Assembly: GCF_000953635.1 (NCBI RefSeq) | Contig: NZ_LN614830.1 | Location: 487,001 to 551,000 of the forward strand | Source of the DNA: Legionella micdadei | GTDB lineage: Bacteria; Pseudomonadota; Gammaproteobacteria; Legionellales; Legionellaceae | Direction of reading: 5' to 3' | Length of the DNA: 64,000 nt | In this document: one piece after another, positions 19,501 through 26,696 of the stretch | How positions within the stretch are numbered: position 1 is the stretch's first letter | How the letters are laid out: every line of letters starts with the position of its first letter | The notes under the pieces: generated by a model | Seen by the model: only the letters and a program-made list of their open reading frames with translations | What the model was told of the DNA's origin: nothing | The model's database searches: none | Translations under genes and position numbers: made by a program

Positions 19501-22027
19501 TAACGCGGTCGATATCCCGATAACAGGTAGTGGCGGCATACCCAGTAGTATTGATTACAAAATCAGTACGCTTGAAGGGATCCGTGGTAGAAAAGAAGGC
19601 AGTGGGCAAACGAATTATTTAACCGTGGCTGGCAAAACGATTGGCGATTTACGATTAGATAGTGATGGAACCCAGCACTTGAATGTCTATGGCGGCTTTA
19701 GTCCAACAGGCAGCCAACGGGCTGGTTCGTTTGCGGCTTATTTCGGGGATTTTGCTCCTGCCTTCATGAATAGTACTGCTGAGTTTTTGCAAAGGGAAGC
19801 GTTAGGTACTCAGAGCAACGAAATTCCAGTAAATACGCCTCAAGACAATATAGGAGCCTATACGGTACAGGCAGGAGATAATTTAGAGAGTATCGCACTC
19901 CAAATTTATGGTGATAGCAGTTTTTGGTATCTTATCGCAGACGCTAATGGTCTTACAGATAAGTTAGGGGGACTCCACAATGGCCAGAGGTTGGTCATTC
20001 CGCCAGTTGCGACAAGACAACATTTAAACAATGCAACCCATCGTGTCATCAGCAGTAGCGATTTAATTGGTGACACTTCCCCGACTGTTCCGATGTCTCC
20101 CCTATCTACTCCTGCACCGTTAATCCCGCATAGAAAATCACATTCATTGTTTAAGAAAATAGCAGTTGCCGCTGTAACTGTCATTGCTACGGTATTGGCT
20201 GCCGCTGCTTTTGCAACACTAGCAGGTGCGATAGGTGCAACCTTAAGCGAAGGGTTAAAAGGTCTTTTACATTTAGGTATGAAGGCATTAGCCGGCCAGG
20301 CAATGGGGATGGCAGGCTCTCTGGCAACAGGGTTTGCGGCTGGAGTCACAGGCAACCTCGCAGGCCAGGGATTAGCCAATATCCTAGGTTTACAAAAAGG
20401 GCTCAATTTAAAGGGGTCTTTAGTAACAGGCCTTTCTACTGCAGCATCTGCAGGAATTCTGAATGGTTTAAATTCAAGCGAAGCTTTCACAAGCCTCCTT
20501 GGGAAATTCGACAAGCTCTCCCCCTCAGGGTTTAGTGTCTCCTCAGCAGCGGAGATGATGGGAGAAGATGCAGTAAGCCAGGGCGTTAGCTTGGCACTGC
20601 AAAACCATCAACATTTTAGTTGGTCAGAATTAGGGGCAAAAGGAGTGTTTGGAGGAATTGCAGGGAGTAAGCAAGGGGAGAAGTTTAGCAAATCATTAAA
20701 CAGGAATCTCGGTGAAGGTGCAGGAAGTGTTATCCATTCTGAGTTAAATGCATTAGCCACCGACGGGTTACAAAGTGCAATAAGTGGCGGCGGTTTTAAT
20801 GCAACTCAAGTGCTAAGTGATAATCTGGGTTCAGCAATTGGCACCGGGTTGATTCGATCACAAATTGCCCAAACAAAACCCAGTCAACCGTCTCAATTGT
20901 TCCAGGAAATAGAAGAAGGGGAATACTGTCCCTTCCCTCAAGTGCCACCGGAAGAAATGTCGACCATTCCGGCAGGCACTTATGGGCAATCTAATCAAGA
21001 TGAAACAGCAAGTCGCCAAGTGTATGAATCCATTAGTGAGAAAGCGAATGAATTATGGAATGATTATGGTGATACCCTGCTGACATACGGACCTAAATTG
21101 TTCGGGGTTTGGGGGGAAAAATCAGCAGGAGTAAGTACGGAGAGTGATTTATCAGTTGGTTTATCGACATTTGTAAAAGATTCATCAATAAACTGGATGC
21201 GGGAACTAAGTTCTACCATTTGGGAAAAAGGAAAAATAGGGAATAGGCTAACAGGCGTTGAACAAGTAGGAGAGGGGGTAATAGAAATGGCAGGTGCGGC
21301 AGCACTGGAAGGCAGCTCGGCAGGCCTATCAACCCCACTCAGCTACCTCCTTGGCATCCACGCTGCAGATAAAATCGCAACCGGCCTAAAAATGACAGCA
21401 ACAGGAGAACTAGCCCAATCTCAAACGCTAACCGCCCTACAAAAAACCAATCTTACGGAGCAAAATATCACCCTCATAGACGATACTTTCTCAGCAGCGA
21501 CAATTGTCGGTGGAGCAAAAAGGCTCGCATTTAAAGTTGGGAAATATGGCGAAAAAAGCTATTATAACTTCAACCAAACCTCAGTAATGGCAAGTCTTAC
21601 CTCCTGGAGAGCAAGAAGAGGGGTAGAGTTTAGTAGCGTTATAGGGAGCGGGATGCTAGGTGGACTTTCAGGAGCTTACGGGGCTTTTGCTTCTGGGGGA
21701 AATAAATATGATGTTGGGGTTGGGGCTTTAGCGGGGGCGGTTATTTCGATGGGAGGAGAAATAAACCGTTTTAAAACAGTTTTAGGCAATCCTTATATAG
21801 CTTCTGGATTATCAAATCTCATTGGCCAATATGCTGCTCATCTACGAGATCCAGCAAATAACCATTACAGCCTATTCTCTTTTGGTTTTGTATTGTTGGG
21901 GGCAGGGGTTTCGAATGCAATCAGTAAACCTATAAGTGTGAGGGTTACAAAAACTATGATTGATTCCATGTTTAATGGATTTTTTAGTGGTATGGGCAGT
22001 AATATTGGTAAAGTTACGGGATGGTAA
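10595..22027 (+). CDS. Giant YD-repeat (RHS-like) protein with LysM domain
   Basis: A 3810-residue protein. Residues about 30-180 resemble the N-terminal region of RHS proteins (A-N-G-N-L-V-L, S-Y-N-S). Residues about 180-2950 are dozens of YD repeats of the form Y-D-x-x-G-R-L, which build a beta-cage shell in RHS and Tc-toxin proteins. A LysM domain follows at about 3088-3138 (Y-T-V-Q-A-G-D-N-L to L-V-I-P-P). Next is a hydrophobic Ala/Gly-rich stretch (about 3185-3217) and a Gly/Ser-rich C-terminus. No classical RHS core D-P-x-G boundary, PAAR domain, signal peptide or known nuclease motif was recognised. AGGAG lies ahead of the ATG. A small membrane protein gene follows at once, as with toxin-immunity pairs. 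Polymorphic toxin function is inference. Confidence 0.88.
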   Translation: MTQVFTNDGLGISGSSLGQLGNYGPKGKAELGQGGESVYMNAANGNLVLRQLDGFLASQGLGFEVIQSYNSLGEGGKNWQFNTQSHLSLQGTANCEGSELTRIDADGHISHFIFNINKGLYVDKKGGTATLSFKENQWIYREGASACSYEYNLDGYLTKLTDRDGHQLQFFYREGLLNYIVDNSSNQFIKWAFNQGLLHELTVTSDGITVHHLQYDYDEQNRLSKVSRDLTEGKSYWISYHYVGDSNRISTIRQSDGTALLIDYDDKGRVKKIVDGENRTTTYEYPDGKTLATNDKGEKWVYFYDNQNRLTGIDGPGSSHVRYAYEGNYLTDIYQGDLHWLLKYNEAGDCVSIQEPSGQITSRVYDNEHRLLSETSYTCFDGNHHPATPKTNHFVYDEKGHLRFKIAGDGTVSEYRYNRDGQCISSRVYFQTNYDIAQLTNERNLKLEDLLSWVGTQKAQAITLTTYHYDWRGLLDEETHYQTINAEGEGQQDGAVITYFRHDATGRLVEKTVPVNGKLSTTSYIYDDLGRLIQRTDNQNHSQRFEYDDLHQRTIETDANGLQTIRTYDSSGLLLTTQYLDGRQKDYGTIYYSYDKAGLLQSETSMDGSITYYFYDGEGRLQAKCDPGGYLTEYCYDNNGRLIQTVHYNETVSTIDWQKNIPLWFTVKPQKSPKDRASQTVYNRYNQVAYQIDAEGGILALEYDATGRVVTKTAYATRLNGYSGQILSFDEIKLQGSKEDRSIHYFYDSGGRLLAEVNGEGAATAFRYDKAGHLIETIRYANRLSFPLDAEWKAPKSTFKDIHNLSLYNAAGLKVVDIDPLGFAITYKYNERGLLIQKRGFSTALSKEVLASINEKTFLSALALKEKSSDHVTSYLYNDLDQLIEERSQNGLLTKFRYDEKGLILEKIITDTKTAEIRGQIFRYDAMGRVSQRLDEIGVQELLKAAAPTPEECEGIWQRHGLHYRYDLAGRLISLTNGLNQTTHYYYNETGLLNYAVNAEGRVTEYQYNSFNQMVMTRRYSKLLKETAISSADLVDRVSALQDAAVDEITYYEYNTLGQLVKKLTGSRAQQTTQYNVFGELEETHVSINSSQEVVTQYHYDRRGLLRYQVDNLGGFNRKTEIQYDVFGRIEKTIDGRGGVTSYSLNRRGERVMVEDQARYKKQFAYDAFGRILSETNNAYRAINFFVYDDQNNTLTLEHPEQKTKIVTQFNAFGDKITVTDANGQVTHYAFDAKGQLLSVSAPEGVSKHYLYDEAGHLVWQDSNGQAIRYSYDAEGRVLSKTVAPDGLALTTRYRYDGVGRQLEVIEANGLCKQFSYDNCGNLIQTRIDPKGLNLTTDFFYDDRGLLLRQIEFNPQGKNKVTAYEWDALERRKATILDPESLKLTTRYEYDENDNLISETDANNNTRHFLYDGKNQCRFQIDARGTVTEHIYDANGHEEKTIAYANRIPALDKYTEANLRLVLKPSENDQYQFRLYDFAGRVTVYFDALGYATTYAYDGNGNLVHMTRFANPQSLDMLKAGNLVLPKSKKERDRHQYFAYNGLNQLIYQLDEKNYLTQFSYNSSGQLIAKARFAQCLALEGKVVSSEVIRANIKSSSTDQYTLYAYDTAGRLSHELSANGIARAYFYDGAGNIIANLQYAVPLEHSTLRDDWQNQILTSGQDRLTRFVYDAAGREVYRVSAEGRVLERRYDALGNVINEIVHHERFVISSGVKSDLRQILKADEQAIITSFTYDDVSRLVAKTDAKQQTTRYRYDNNSNLLAKNEANSAEWTYVYDEANQLIETHSPSTLIMSLEAGQWLAKTRSILTRNSYDSFGNVISTIRDVGGENQVTRYVYDNNNRKIKTIYPDVLLNIASNKASPDRQEQAQTLTEVQEYNAFGEIVASQDRAGNWRYNAYDSKGQLLYSLDAKGALTRFTYDAFGNVVSRTRYAKALSWSKDLDCSSDAFAEAALPSASDREEFYQYDLDNRLIEKSQSPTRTYNAATNHYDTLRPTTRTSYNAFGEITQVAIKRNEIDWAITNYYYDKDGLKQACLDAEHYLTTYTYNTSGKLTDEIQYANRANSWDKSQVIIPELSVNDRHVVFTYDVLGQLTSKTLKKVSCQRLINGSNRYETIIADVTTNYTYDALGNLTSITDALGYTAYCYYNALNQLIAKVGPATSKGRAATSYSYDALGQLVEVTRFAHGAAYADKEHYVLNGVSAEDVTTHAIYDSQGRLLTEIDGLNHAIQYSYDANGQRVRSWQVVSQVDGSHRLIDKRYAYDKEGHLVQTATYKNDGQPMTEDAVYNAFGETVAKGINGNLTIHIEYDHLGRVRRSNTQGFYQIYVYDLIDHVTQVVTSTNAYSEEYDNHGVDLSSDRFNETEQFTEDQWRFNLQRQNNIYDGLGRTLSQRKEFTVHAEQIGQKDRLEIVQQSQQVDRWGNILSHISARGFETRYEYNAFDQVIKQELPETVAFDEKMVAHSLKPTLYYAYDALGRAIAMTDANGHIVGKILDAEGRIRAEIDAKGKMRFKDYNLLGQLVSLQNELGGLTTYAYDKANRLVSVNSAKGKQTYVYDETGELIVQSNALGQSLLFWYDNLNHQIAKKDTSGRMTYAKYDDAGHKTFEQEANSLSQSWSYDTNGRLRSHTDLGGHITAYEYNKNGLLLEETSTTGKSISYRYRGNGELLSYSDNACEESVFYSYDADGNIISKTASRPLEKPDGWIRETDGYAYDTNGRLIAVRRHRPNDTDNRFPEKEHALLNIDYHYDAAGNIRHTSVEANYTGYQKVRRDDYYTYDANNRMLINKGGFVNGGIIVSDSQSSYLDYDDAGNIKSAWKFENGALQQYNYKYNNLNQLESISKNGGLLKTIQYDAIGRVDEERLYDVFAHAASITRMIYDRDLLQYQTTSTLVAGTWQETDKNQYYYDAVGNLVDIANQFYQNGVWYQRYHHYTFEHWGSYLQSMDIASLSINNGQLTQGLSVRHYDVNGQLSNAVDIPITGSGGIPSSIDYKISTLEGIRGRKEGSGQTNYLTVAGKTIGDLRLDSDGTQHLNVYGGFSPTGSQRAGSFAAYFGDFAPAFMNSTAEFLQREALGTQSNEIPVNTPQDNIGAYTVQAGDNLESIALQIYGDSSFWYLIADANGLTDKLGGLHNGQRLVIPPVATRQHLNNATHRVISSSDLIGDTSPTVPMSPLSTPAPLIPHRKSHSLFKKIAVAAVTVIATVLAAAAFATLAGAIGATLSEGLKGLLHLGMKALAGQAMGMAGSLATGFAAGVTGNLAGQGLANILGLQKGLNLKGSLVTGLSTAASAGILNGLNSSEAFTSLLGKFDKLSPSGFSVSSAAEMMGEDAVSQGVSLALQNHQHFSWSELGAKGVFGGIAGSKQGEKFSKSLNRNLGEGAGSVIHSELNALATDGLQSAISGGGFNATQVLSDNLGSAIGTGLIRSQIAQTKPSQPSQLFQEIEEGEYCPFPQVPPEEMSTIPAGTYGQSNQDETASRQVYESISEKANELWNDYGDTLLTYGPKLFGVWGEKSAGVSTESDLSVGLSTFVKDSSINWMRELSSTIWEKGKIGNRLTGVEQVGEGVIEMAGAAALEGSSAGLSTPLSYLLGIHAADKIATGLKMTATGELAQSQTLTALQKTNLTEQNITLIDDTFSAATIVGGAKRLAFKVGKYGEKSYYNFNQTSVMASLTSWRARRGVEFSSVIGSGMLGGLSGAYGAFASGGNKYDVGVGALAGAVISMGGEINRFKTVLGNPYIASGLSNLIGQYAAHLRDPANNHYSLFSFGFVLLGAGVSNAISKPISVRVTKTMIDSMFNGFFSGMGSNIGKVTGW

Positions 22028-22029
22028 TT

Positions 22030-22515
22030 ATGATTTGGAAAGATACTCATTTAAGTAAAAAGCCTGCACTTCCAAGACCGGTTTATGTTGTTATTTCACC
22101 TATTCTTTTTATGATGGCCTATTGGGGTATCAATGATTTTGTTTTTAATATGAGCACAAGAGATGGGATTATTTCGGGAATAGTATCGGTTTTTTTAATC
22201 TTTTATGGTCTTTGCAATGCGTTTATGATTCTAAAAGGGGGTGAATATGTTGAGCGAATTGAAAAAAAAGAAGATTGTTTTATCCTAACCAATATTTTTA
22301 GGAAAAAAATTAATTTCATGGCTTCAGATATCAAGTCGGTTGAAGTTTCGAGGTTTTCAGTTATAGACAAATTTTTAACGGGATTTGCTAAACATATTCC
22401 AGGATTAGACTTAATTTTAAAGGACGGAAGTAAATATTACATCACTTCAGATATGGAGAATATTGAGTCATTAAAAGAGCACCTTCTTGAAAAAGAGAGC
22501 ATTGCATATAAATAA
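22030..22515 (+). CDS. Small two-helix membrane protein, candidate immunity protein
   Basis: A 161-residue protein with two predicted membrane segments (about 17-33 and 44-64). A soluble C-terminal half follows, with a strand pattern like a small PH-like/YcxB-type domain (V-E-R-I-E-K, F-I-L-T-N-I-F, L-D-L-I-L-K-D-G-S-K-Y-Y-I). An ATG at 22021 would overlap the giant gene's end, while the ATG at 22030 has GGG nine bases upstream; either is possible. The codons are more AT-rich than those of the YD-repeat gene. Position directly after a putative toxin suggests immunity, but no family was recognised. Confidence 0.65.
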   Translation: MIWKDTHLSKKPALPRPVYVVISPILFMMAYWGINDFVFNMSTRDGIISGIVSVFLIFYGLCNAFMILKGGEYVERIEKKEDCFILTNIFRKKINFMASDIKSVEVSRFSVIDKFLTGFAKHIPGLDLILKDGSKYYITSDMENIESLKEHLLEKESIAYK

Positions 22516-22527
22516 ACTTAACCTTTA

Positions 22528-22555
22528 GGAAAACTCTTCAAGTTTGCGGTTTTCC
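22528..22555 (+). terminator. Hairpin after the small membrane protein
   Basis: GGAAAAC and GTTTTCC form a seven-base stem around a 14-base loop, 13 bases after the stop. It lies between convergent genes and may act for both. Confidence 0.4.
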
Positions 22556-22583
22556 ATTGTTCTAGCCTCAAAACCTACACTTC

Positions 22584-23819
22584 TTATGTTGTATGTAGTA
22601 TCAATGGTTGATGATTTTTAAGAGACTCAAAGGTTTCTTCTAATTTTTGAAAACATTCGTCCCAAAAAACTATACTGCAAGAGCTGTCGAGAAGGCTTTG
22701 TGCTTGCTCAAGTTCTTCACCAGATTGAACAAAATTAATTATTTTATTATTTATAGGAATACTAGGGCTTTTTACTTCAATTAATTTCCCTTTTATTTTA
22801 GGGAAAGTTAGCCAACCAGCATAATTCCCTGATTTGTTGATTTTTAAATCGTAAGAAGGCTCAATTTGTACCTTATAATGTAATTCCTCGAGATGAACAT
22901 TAAAAATAATTTCGTACATATTAGGTACTAATGCTCCTGGCGTTCTGGCCGCTGCTTCAAGAAAAATTAATTCTCCTGAATCTTCTTTTCGAAATATTTC
23001 TATGTGGAAAGCAGAGGAGAAGAAGCCAAGATTAATTAAAATGTTACGACTAAATTCTTCTAGGCTAGTAAGTAGTTTTTCATCCTTGACAGGTATGCTG
23101 CCCATAGGACTTCCTTTGGAAAACCTTGCCAGAGGATAAGCATATTTACCTGCCATAAAAAATCTAATTTCATTGTTATGGACGAGCATATCACAATGAT
23201 ACAAATCGCCTTCGATGTATTCATCTACCTCAAATTCATATGGCACAACTAAAATTTGTTCGACAGCTGATTTTAAAGTATTAAGATCTGTTATGTAATG
23301 CGTTCCAATGCTACTCACTAAATCGATAGGTTTGATAAACATTGGAAATCCAATTTTATTTATTAAATGCTGCAAGTATTTTGGGGGATTGTTTTTATAT
23401 TCGGATTTATTAAATTGAATAAAATTAGGGGTTCTTATTTTTCCTTGAAGCTTATTCTTTGACACTATTTTGTTAACAAAAGGCAGAAGCTGCTCTGTTT
23501 TATTACCAGGAATACAATATTTTTCACGTAGTTGAGCACAAACGAGTTGAGTACTTTCTTCATTTGTTAATAGGTTAATATTTTTTCTGCCATACAAACG
23601 AATATATTTTAACAAAATGGGTTCTACTTCTTTAAAGCTAATCTGATGAAAATTTCTAGTAATCATGTGAATTTCGTCGAAGCAACTTCGGTTCTCATCA
23701 GATAAATTTTTTAAGGAATAATCACTGCCAATTAGAATAAATTTAGAATTATTTTGTTTTAGATTTAAAAAATTAGATTTTATTCCTATTACATTATATA
23801 TAAAAATATAGACCTGCAT
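22584..23819 (-). CDS. ATP-grasp ligase, carboxylate-amine ligase type
   Basis: A 411-residue ATP-grasp protein. Lys163 in F-I-K-P and the acidic pair near 199-203 fit nucleotide binding. His272-x-Glu274 (FHIEIF), Glu288 (LIFLEAAAR) and Arg292 fit the magnesium and carboxylate site. The layout resembles L-amino-acid ligases and carnosine-synthase-like enzymes, which join an acyl phosphate to an amine. GGGA precedes the ATG at four bases. It is AT-rich, points away from the downstream kinase/NRPS genes, and could supply an amide step to that locus. Substrates cannot be predicted; ATP-grasp membership is fairly secure. Confidence 0.75.
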   Translation of the reverse strand: MQVYIFIYNVIGIKSNFLNLKQNNSKFILIGSDYSLKNLSDENRSCFDEIHMITRNFHQISFKEVEPILLKYIRLYGRKNINLLTNEESTQLVCAQLREKYCIPGNKTEQLLPFVNKIVSKNKLQGKIRTPNFIQFNKSEYKNNPPKYLQHLINKIGFPMFIKPIDLVSSIGTHYITDLNTLKSAVEQILVVPYEFEVDEYIEGDLYHCDMLVHNNEIRFFMAGKYAYPLARFSKGSPMGSIPVKDEKLLTSLEEFSRNILINLGFFSSAFHIEIFRKEDSGELIFLEAAARTPGALVPNMYEIIFNVHLEELHYKVQIEPSYDLKINKSGNYAGWLTFPKIKGKLIEVKSPSIPINNKIINFVQSGEELEQAQSLLDSSCSIVFWDECFQKLEETFESLKNHQPLILHTT

Positions 23820-24090
23820 TTATTCCCTCAAAGAGTGAATTTCCTCGAATTGACTAATATATCACATTTTCATTTGGCCTCATAATTTCCAGTTCGAACA
23901 AACTAAATATTTGTAACTTGAAATAATTACAGGTTAATTATTTAATGTTCACGGTGTTTTTCTAATTTCTAAACATGCGGAGCAAAAACAATACTTGGTG
24001 TTTACTATCTGCAAGTTTTAAAAAAAACAGCTATACTTATCGAACTAGTTAAAAAATTTAATATATTCAAGGACTATTTTAATATCATTA

Positions 24091-26133
24091 ATGATGAACT
24101 CTCGTTTAAAGTTGAAGAATAAATCAGACATTATTGAACTGCTTTTCAATAGCATGCCTTTTTCTTACGTTTTTTGGAAAAACAAGCAAGGTGTCTACTT
24201 AGGAGCGAATACGAATCAAATTAAACTTTTTGGAAAGGCTGGAAAGGATTTTATTGGTAAAACTATTTTCCAGGTACTTAAAGATCCAGATTCGGCTAAG
24301 TTAATTGATGAGATTGATAATCGAATAATGCAAGATGGCATACCCGCTATTCTGGAGGAGCCAGTAGTTACTCCACAAGGAGAAAAAAAATTCTTCCTTT
24401 CGCAAAAACAACCTATTAGAGATCATAACAATGTAATAATAGGACTCCTTGGATTTTCCATAGATATAACCGAACGCAAAAAAATGGAAGAAGAGTTGCG
24501 TAAAGCCAAAGAATTAGCGGAAGCAGCCAATAAAGCAAAAACCGAGTTTTTAGAAAACATGCGTCATGATATTCGCACCCCGCTCTCTGGGATTGTTGGT
24601 TTTGCGGATATTATTAAAATGGAATCTAATAGTCTGCAAGTCAAAGAATACGCCGAAAATTTAGTTGCCTCGAGTCATGCTTTACTTAATTTACTGGACG
24701 AAGTGCTGGAGGCTATTAGGGTTAGTTCCGGGGAAATTCCTAAATTAAAGAAAAAATTTAATCTACAGAAAACATTGCAGCAAATTATCGAACTTAATCG
24801 CGCCAAAGCTGCCCAGAAAAGGCTTAAAATGACTTTCGATTATGATCCTCATATTCCTCGGTATTTAATTGGAGATAAGATACGTATTCATCGCATTGTT
24901 TTGGAGTTAGTTGCCAACGCACTAAATTTTACCGACAGCGGGTTTATTAAGTTGTTTGCATCACTTGCAAAACGCAACCACCGCGAAATCATTGTCCGGC
25001 TCATTGTGGAAGACTCAGGAATTGGCATCCCTAAAGACAAACAACAAGAAATATTTTTACAATTTAAGCGATTAACCCCTTCTTATCAGGGTATCTATAA
25101 AGGCGCAGGCCTTGGTCTTTCTGTGATTAAGCAATTTATAGACGAATTAAGTGGTGAAATTTATGTCGAAAGCGAGCCTGGAAAGGGTACCCGATTTACC
25201 TGTATTTTGCCGCTTCAAGAATCCCTCCTTGACGATGAATTCGGCGTTGATAGCGAAATGGAAAACGCCATCGATAAGCCCTATGAAACTACCTATGCCC
25301 AAGAAATAAAGCCTATTCAAAACGAATCGACAAAAAAACATCGTGTTTTGATTGTCGAGGATAATGCCATTGCTCAGACTGTAGCAAAATCCATTTTAGC
25401 CCAATTGGATTGCCAAGCCGATGTTGCCGAAAGTGGGAATAAAGCAATCGAAATGTGGAAAGCAAAGTCTTACGATTTGATTTTTATGGATATTGGTTTA
25501 CCTGATTTAGACGGATATCAAGTAACCCATCTCATTCGTGTTCAAGAACTGGCAAAAAAATCCCATACACCCATTATTGCACTGACAGCCCATGCAGGGG
25601 AGGAAAATAAAAAACGCTGTATCGATGCTGGAATGAATGCGGTTCTCACTAAGCCATTGACTGCAAAGAGTTGCACTGACATCGTGGATGCCTTCATTCC
25701 GGGTAGACATCACAATAGAGTCCAACAAGAGTCTTCAGACTACCATTCTGATTTGCCGGAGCAAGCAGAGGATTTATTCAATCTTTCCCCCTTTCCACTC
25801 TTAGACATTGATGAAGGTGTTAGAACAACTGGGAGCGAGGATGCATTGGCCGAAATGTTGGTTTTTATGATGGATGAATCGCTGCCAAAAGATTTGTCTG
25901 AAATGAAGAAGGCGCACGAAATTGGCGATTGGGATAAAGCCCAGCAACTTGCCCATAAAATTAAGGGTGGGGCTGTTTATGTGGGAAATGTTAGAGTGAA
26001 AGTGGCTTGCCAATACCTTGAGCGCTATTGGAAAACGGGGCAGCGCGATTTACTAGAGAAGCTTTATCAGCAAATTTTGTGGGTGATTGAGGAAAGTCTA
26101 CAGGAAATTTCTTATTGGCTAGAAAATCGTTAA
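24091..26133 (+). CDS. Hybrid sensor histidine kinase (PAS-HisKA-HATPase-REC-HPt)
   Basis: A 680-residue soluble hybrid kinase. A PAS domain (about 18-130) ends in D-I-T-E-R-K-K. The HisKA H-box M-R-H-D-I-R-T-P-L gives His159. The ATPase domain (about 255-380) carries DSGIGIP and GAGLGLS. A receiver follows with I-V-E-D-N and Asp467 in F-M-D-I-G-L-P. The C-terminal HPt domain has His622 in L-A-H-K-I-K-G. No transmembrane segment is seen, so the signal is probably cytoplasmic or membrane-diffusible. Residue before the H-box histidine is Arg where Ser is usual. The start has only a distant Shine-Dalgarno. It is paralogous over its full length to the kinase at 31041, and there is no output domain. 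Confidence 0.92.
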   Translation: MMNSRLKLKNKSDIIELLFNSMPFSYVFWKNKQGVYLGANTNQIKLFGKAGKDFIGKTIFQVLKDPDSAKLIDEIDNRIMQDGIPAILEEPVVTPQGEKKFFLSQKQPIRDHNNVIIGLLGFSIDITERKKMEEELRKAKELAEAANKAKTEFLENMRHDIRTPLSGIVGFADIIKMESNSLQVKEYAENLVASSHALLNLLDEVLEAIRVSSGEIPKLKKKFNLQKTLQQIIELNRAKAAQKRLKMTFDYDPHIPRYLIGDKIRIHRIVLELVANALNFTDSGFIKLFASLAKRNHREIIVRLIVEDSGIGIPKDKQQEIFLQFKRLTPSYQGIYKGAGLGLSVIKQFIDELSGEIYVESEPGKGTRFTCILPLQESLLDDEFGVDSEMENAIDKPYETTYAQEIKPIQNESTKKHRVLIVEDNAIAQTVAKSILAQLDCQADVAESGNKAIEMWKAKSYDLIFMDIGLPDLDGYQVTHLIRVQELAKKSHTPIIALTAHAGEENKKRCIDAGMNAVLTKPLTAKSCTDIVDAFIPGRHHNRVQQESSDYHSDLPEQAEDLFNLSPFPLLDIDEGVRTTGSEDALAEMLVFMMDESLPKDLSEMKKAHEIGDWDKAQQLAHKIKGGAVYVGNVRVKVACQYLERYWKTGQRDLLEKLYQQILWVIEESLQEISYWLENR

Positions 26134-26285
26134 TGATCGAAGCTAAAAATGCAATTCTAAGCTTGGGTAGGTTGCCCTACGGATTAAATCAGTAGTTTGT
26201 TTTTTAAAGCAATGATTTTCTTAGTGGGTGGGAAGGACTATTTTTTATCCATTTTTCCAGAGCTTAATTAGATAACTCCTTAGAG

Positions 26286-26306
26286 TTTTTTGTAGTCTAC
26301 AAAAAA
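26286..26306. promoter_or_regulatory. Near-perfect dyad, possible operator
   Basis: TTTTTTGTAG-T-CTACAAAAAA is a 21-base dyad with a single central base. The lack of a loop argues against an RNA hairpin terminator and fits a DNA-binding dimer site. It lies about 400 bases before the NRPS start. Confidence 0.35.
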
Positions 26307-26482
26307 TTTTAGGGACGTTACCTAATGTAATTTTTATTTTTCATCTCTCGCATGTCCTGTGGGTGCAAAAATCAGACGATTCGTTATCTCACAACCGACC
26401 AGTTTAGGCACTATAACCCTAAGATTAAACTGAGAGATTTAGCTTCGGCGTAAAGCCCAAAGATCGTCCAAAGGGAAAATTT

Positions 26483-26511
26483 TTTACTCGGGTTGACAAT
26501 TAAACTATAAT
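26483..26511 (+). promoter_or_regulatory. Possible NRPS promoter
   Basis: TTTACT (26483-26488) and TATAAT (26506-26511) are separated by 17 bases. The -10 is perfect and the -35 matches at four of six. A TTGACA nearby is too close to this -10 to pair with it. Confidence 0.4.
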
Positions 26512-26558
26512 TAGAGCACCTCGATAATTAAATTTAGTATGTCAACAATAAGAAAATT

Positions 26559-26696
26559 ATGCCTATCTATCTGTCCAGAATGTCTTCTTTATATTGGCAA
26601 AATTTAAGCTCAACATGTAAGAATAATTTTGCATCTGCTTTTGGAAAAAAAACGAATTATTTTAGCTGCTCTTTACGAGGGGTGGGCGCATTATGA
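26559..26696 (+). CDS. Possible 45-residue leader peptide of the NRPS gene
   Basis: An ATG frame at 26559 runs 45 codons and stops at a TGA overlapping the NRPS ATG (ATGA), which would couple translation. The peptide is basic and Ser-rich with no recognised motif. The ribosome-binding site is weak. It could be a chance frame. Confidence 0.25.
   Translation: MPIYLSRMSSLYWQNLSSTCKNNFASAFGKKTNYFSCSLRGVGAL

Larger units (their letters stand above)
26134..26692 (+). other. 560-base spacer upstream of the NRPS gene
   Basis: No confident gene is present. It holds a dyad at 26286-26306, a possible sigma-70 promoter at 26483-26511 and a 45-residue open frame that ends on the NRPS start. The long leader is consistent with regulated expression of the NRPS, possibly by the adjoining kinases' pathway. 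Confidence 0.5.

Noticed and set aside
19906-20514. 202-codon minus-strand frame inside the YD-repeat gene
   Set aside because: It lies wholly within a long, well-supported coding frame, and its Ala/Pro-rich product reflects the Gly/Ala-rich region on the other strand.
21100-22027. Known nuclease or ADP-ribosyltransferase tip on the YD-repeat protein
   Set aside because: No recognised catalytic motif was seen; the tail is Gly/Ser-rich and hydrophobic, so no toxin class was assigned.
26493-26511. TTGACA and TATAAT close together before the NRPS gene
   Set aside because: The spacer is only seven bases, too short for one sigma-70 promoter. A TTTACT 17 bases before the same TATAAT is the better partner.
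26539-26607. 22-codon frame upstream of the NRPS gene
   Set aside because: No ribosome-binding site and no overlap with the NRPS start; too short to support.
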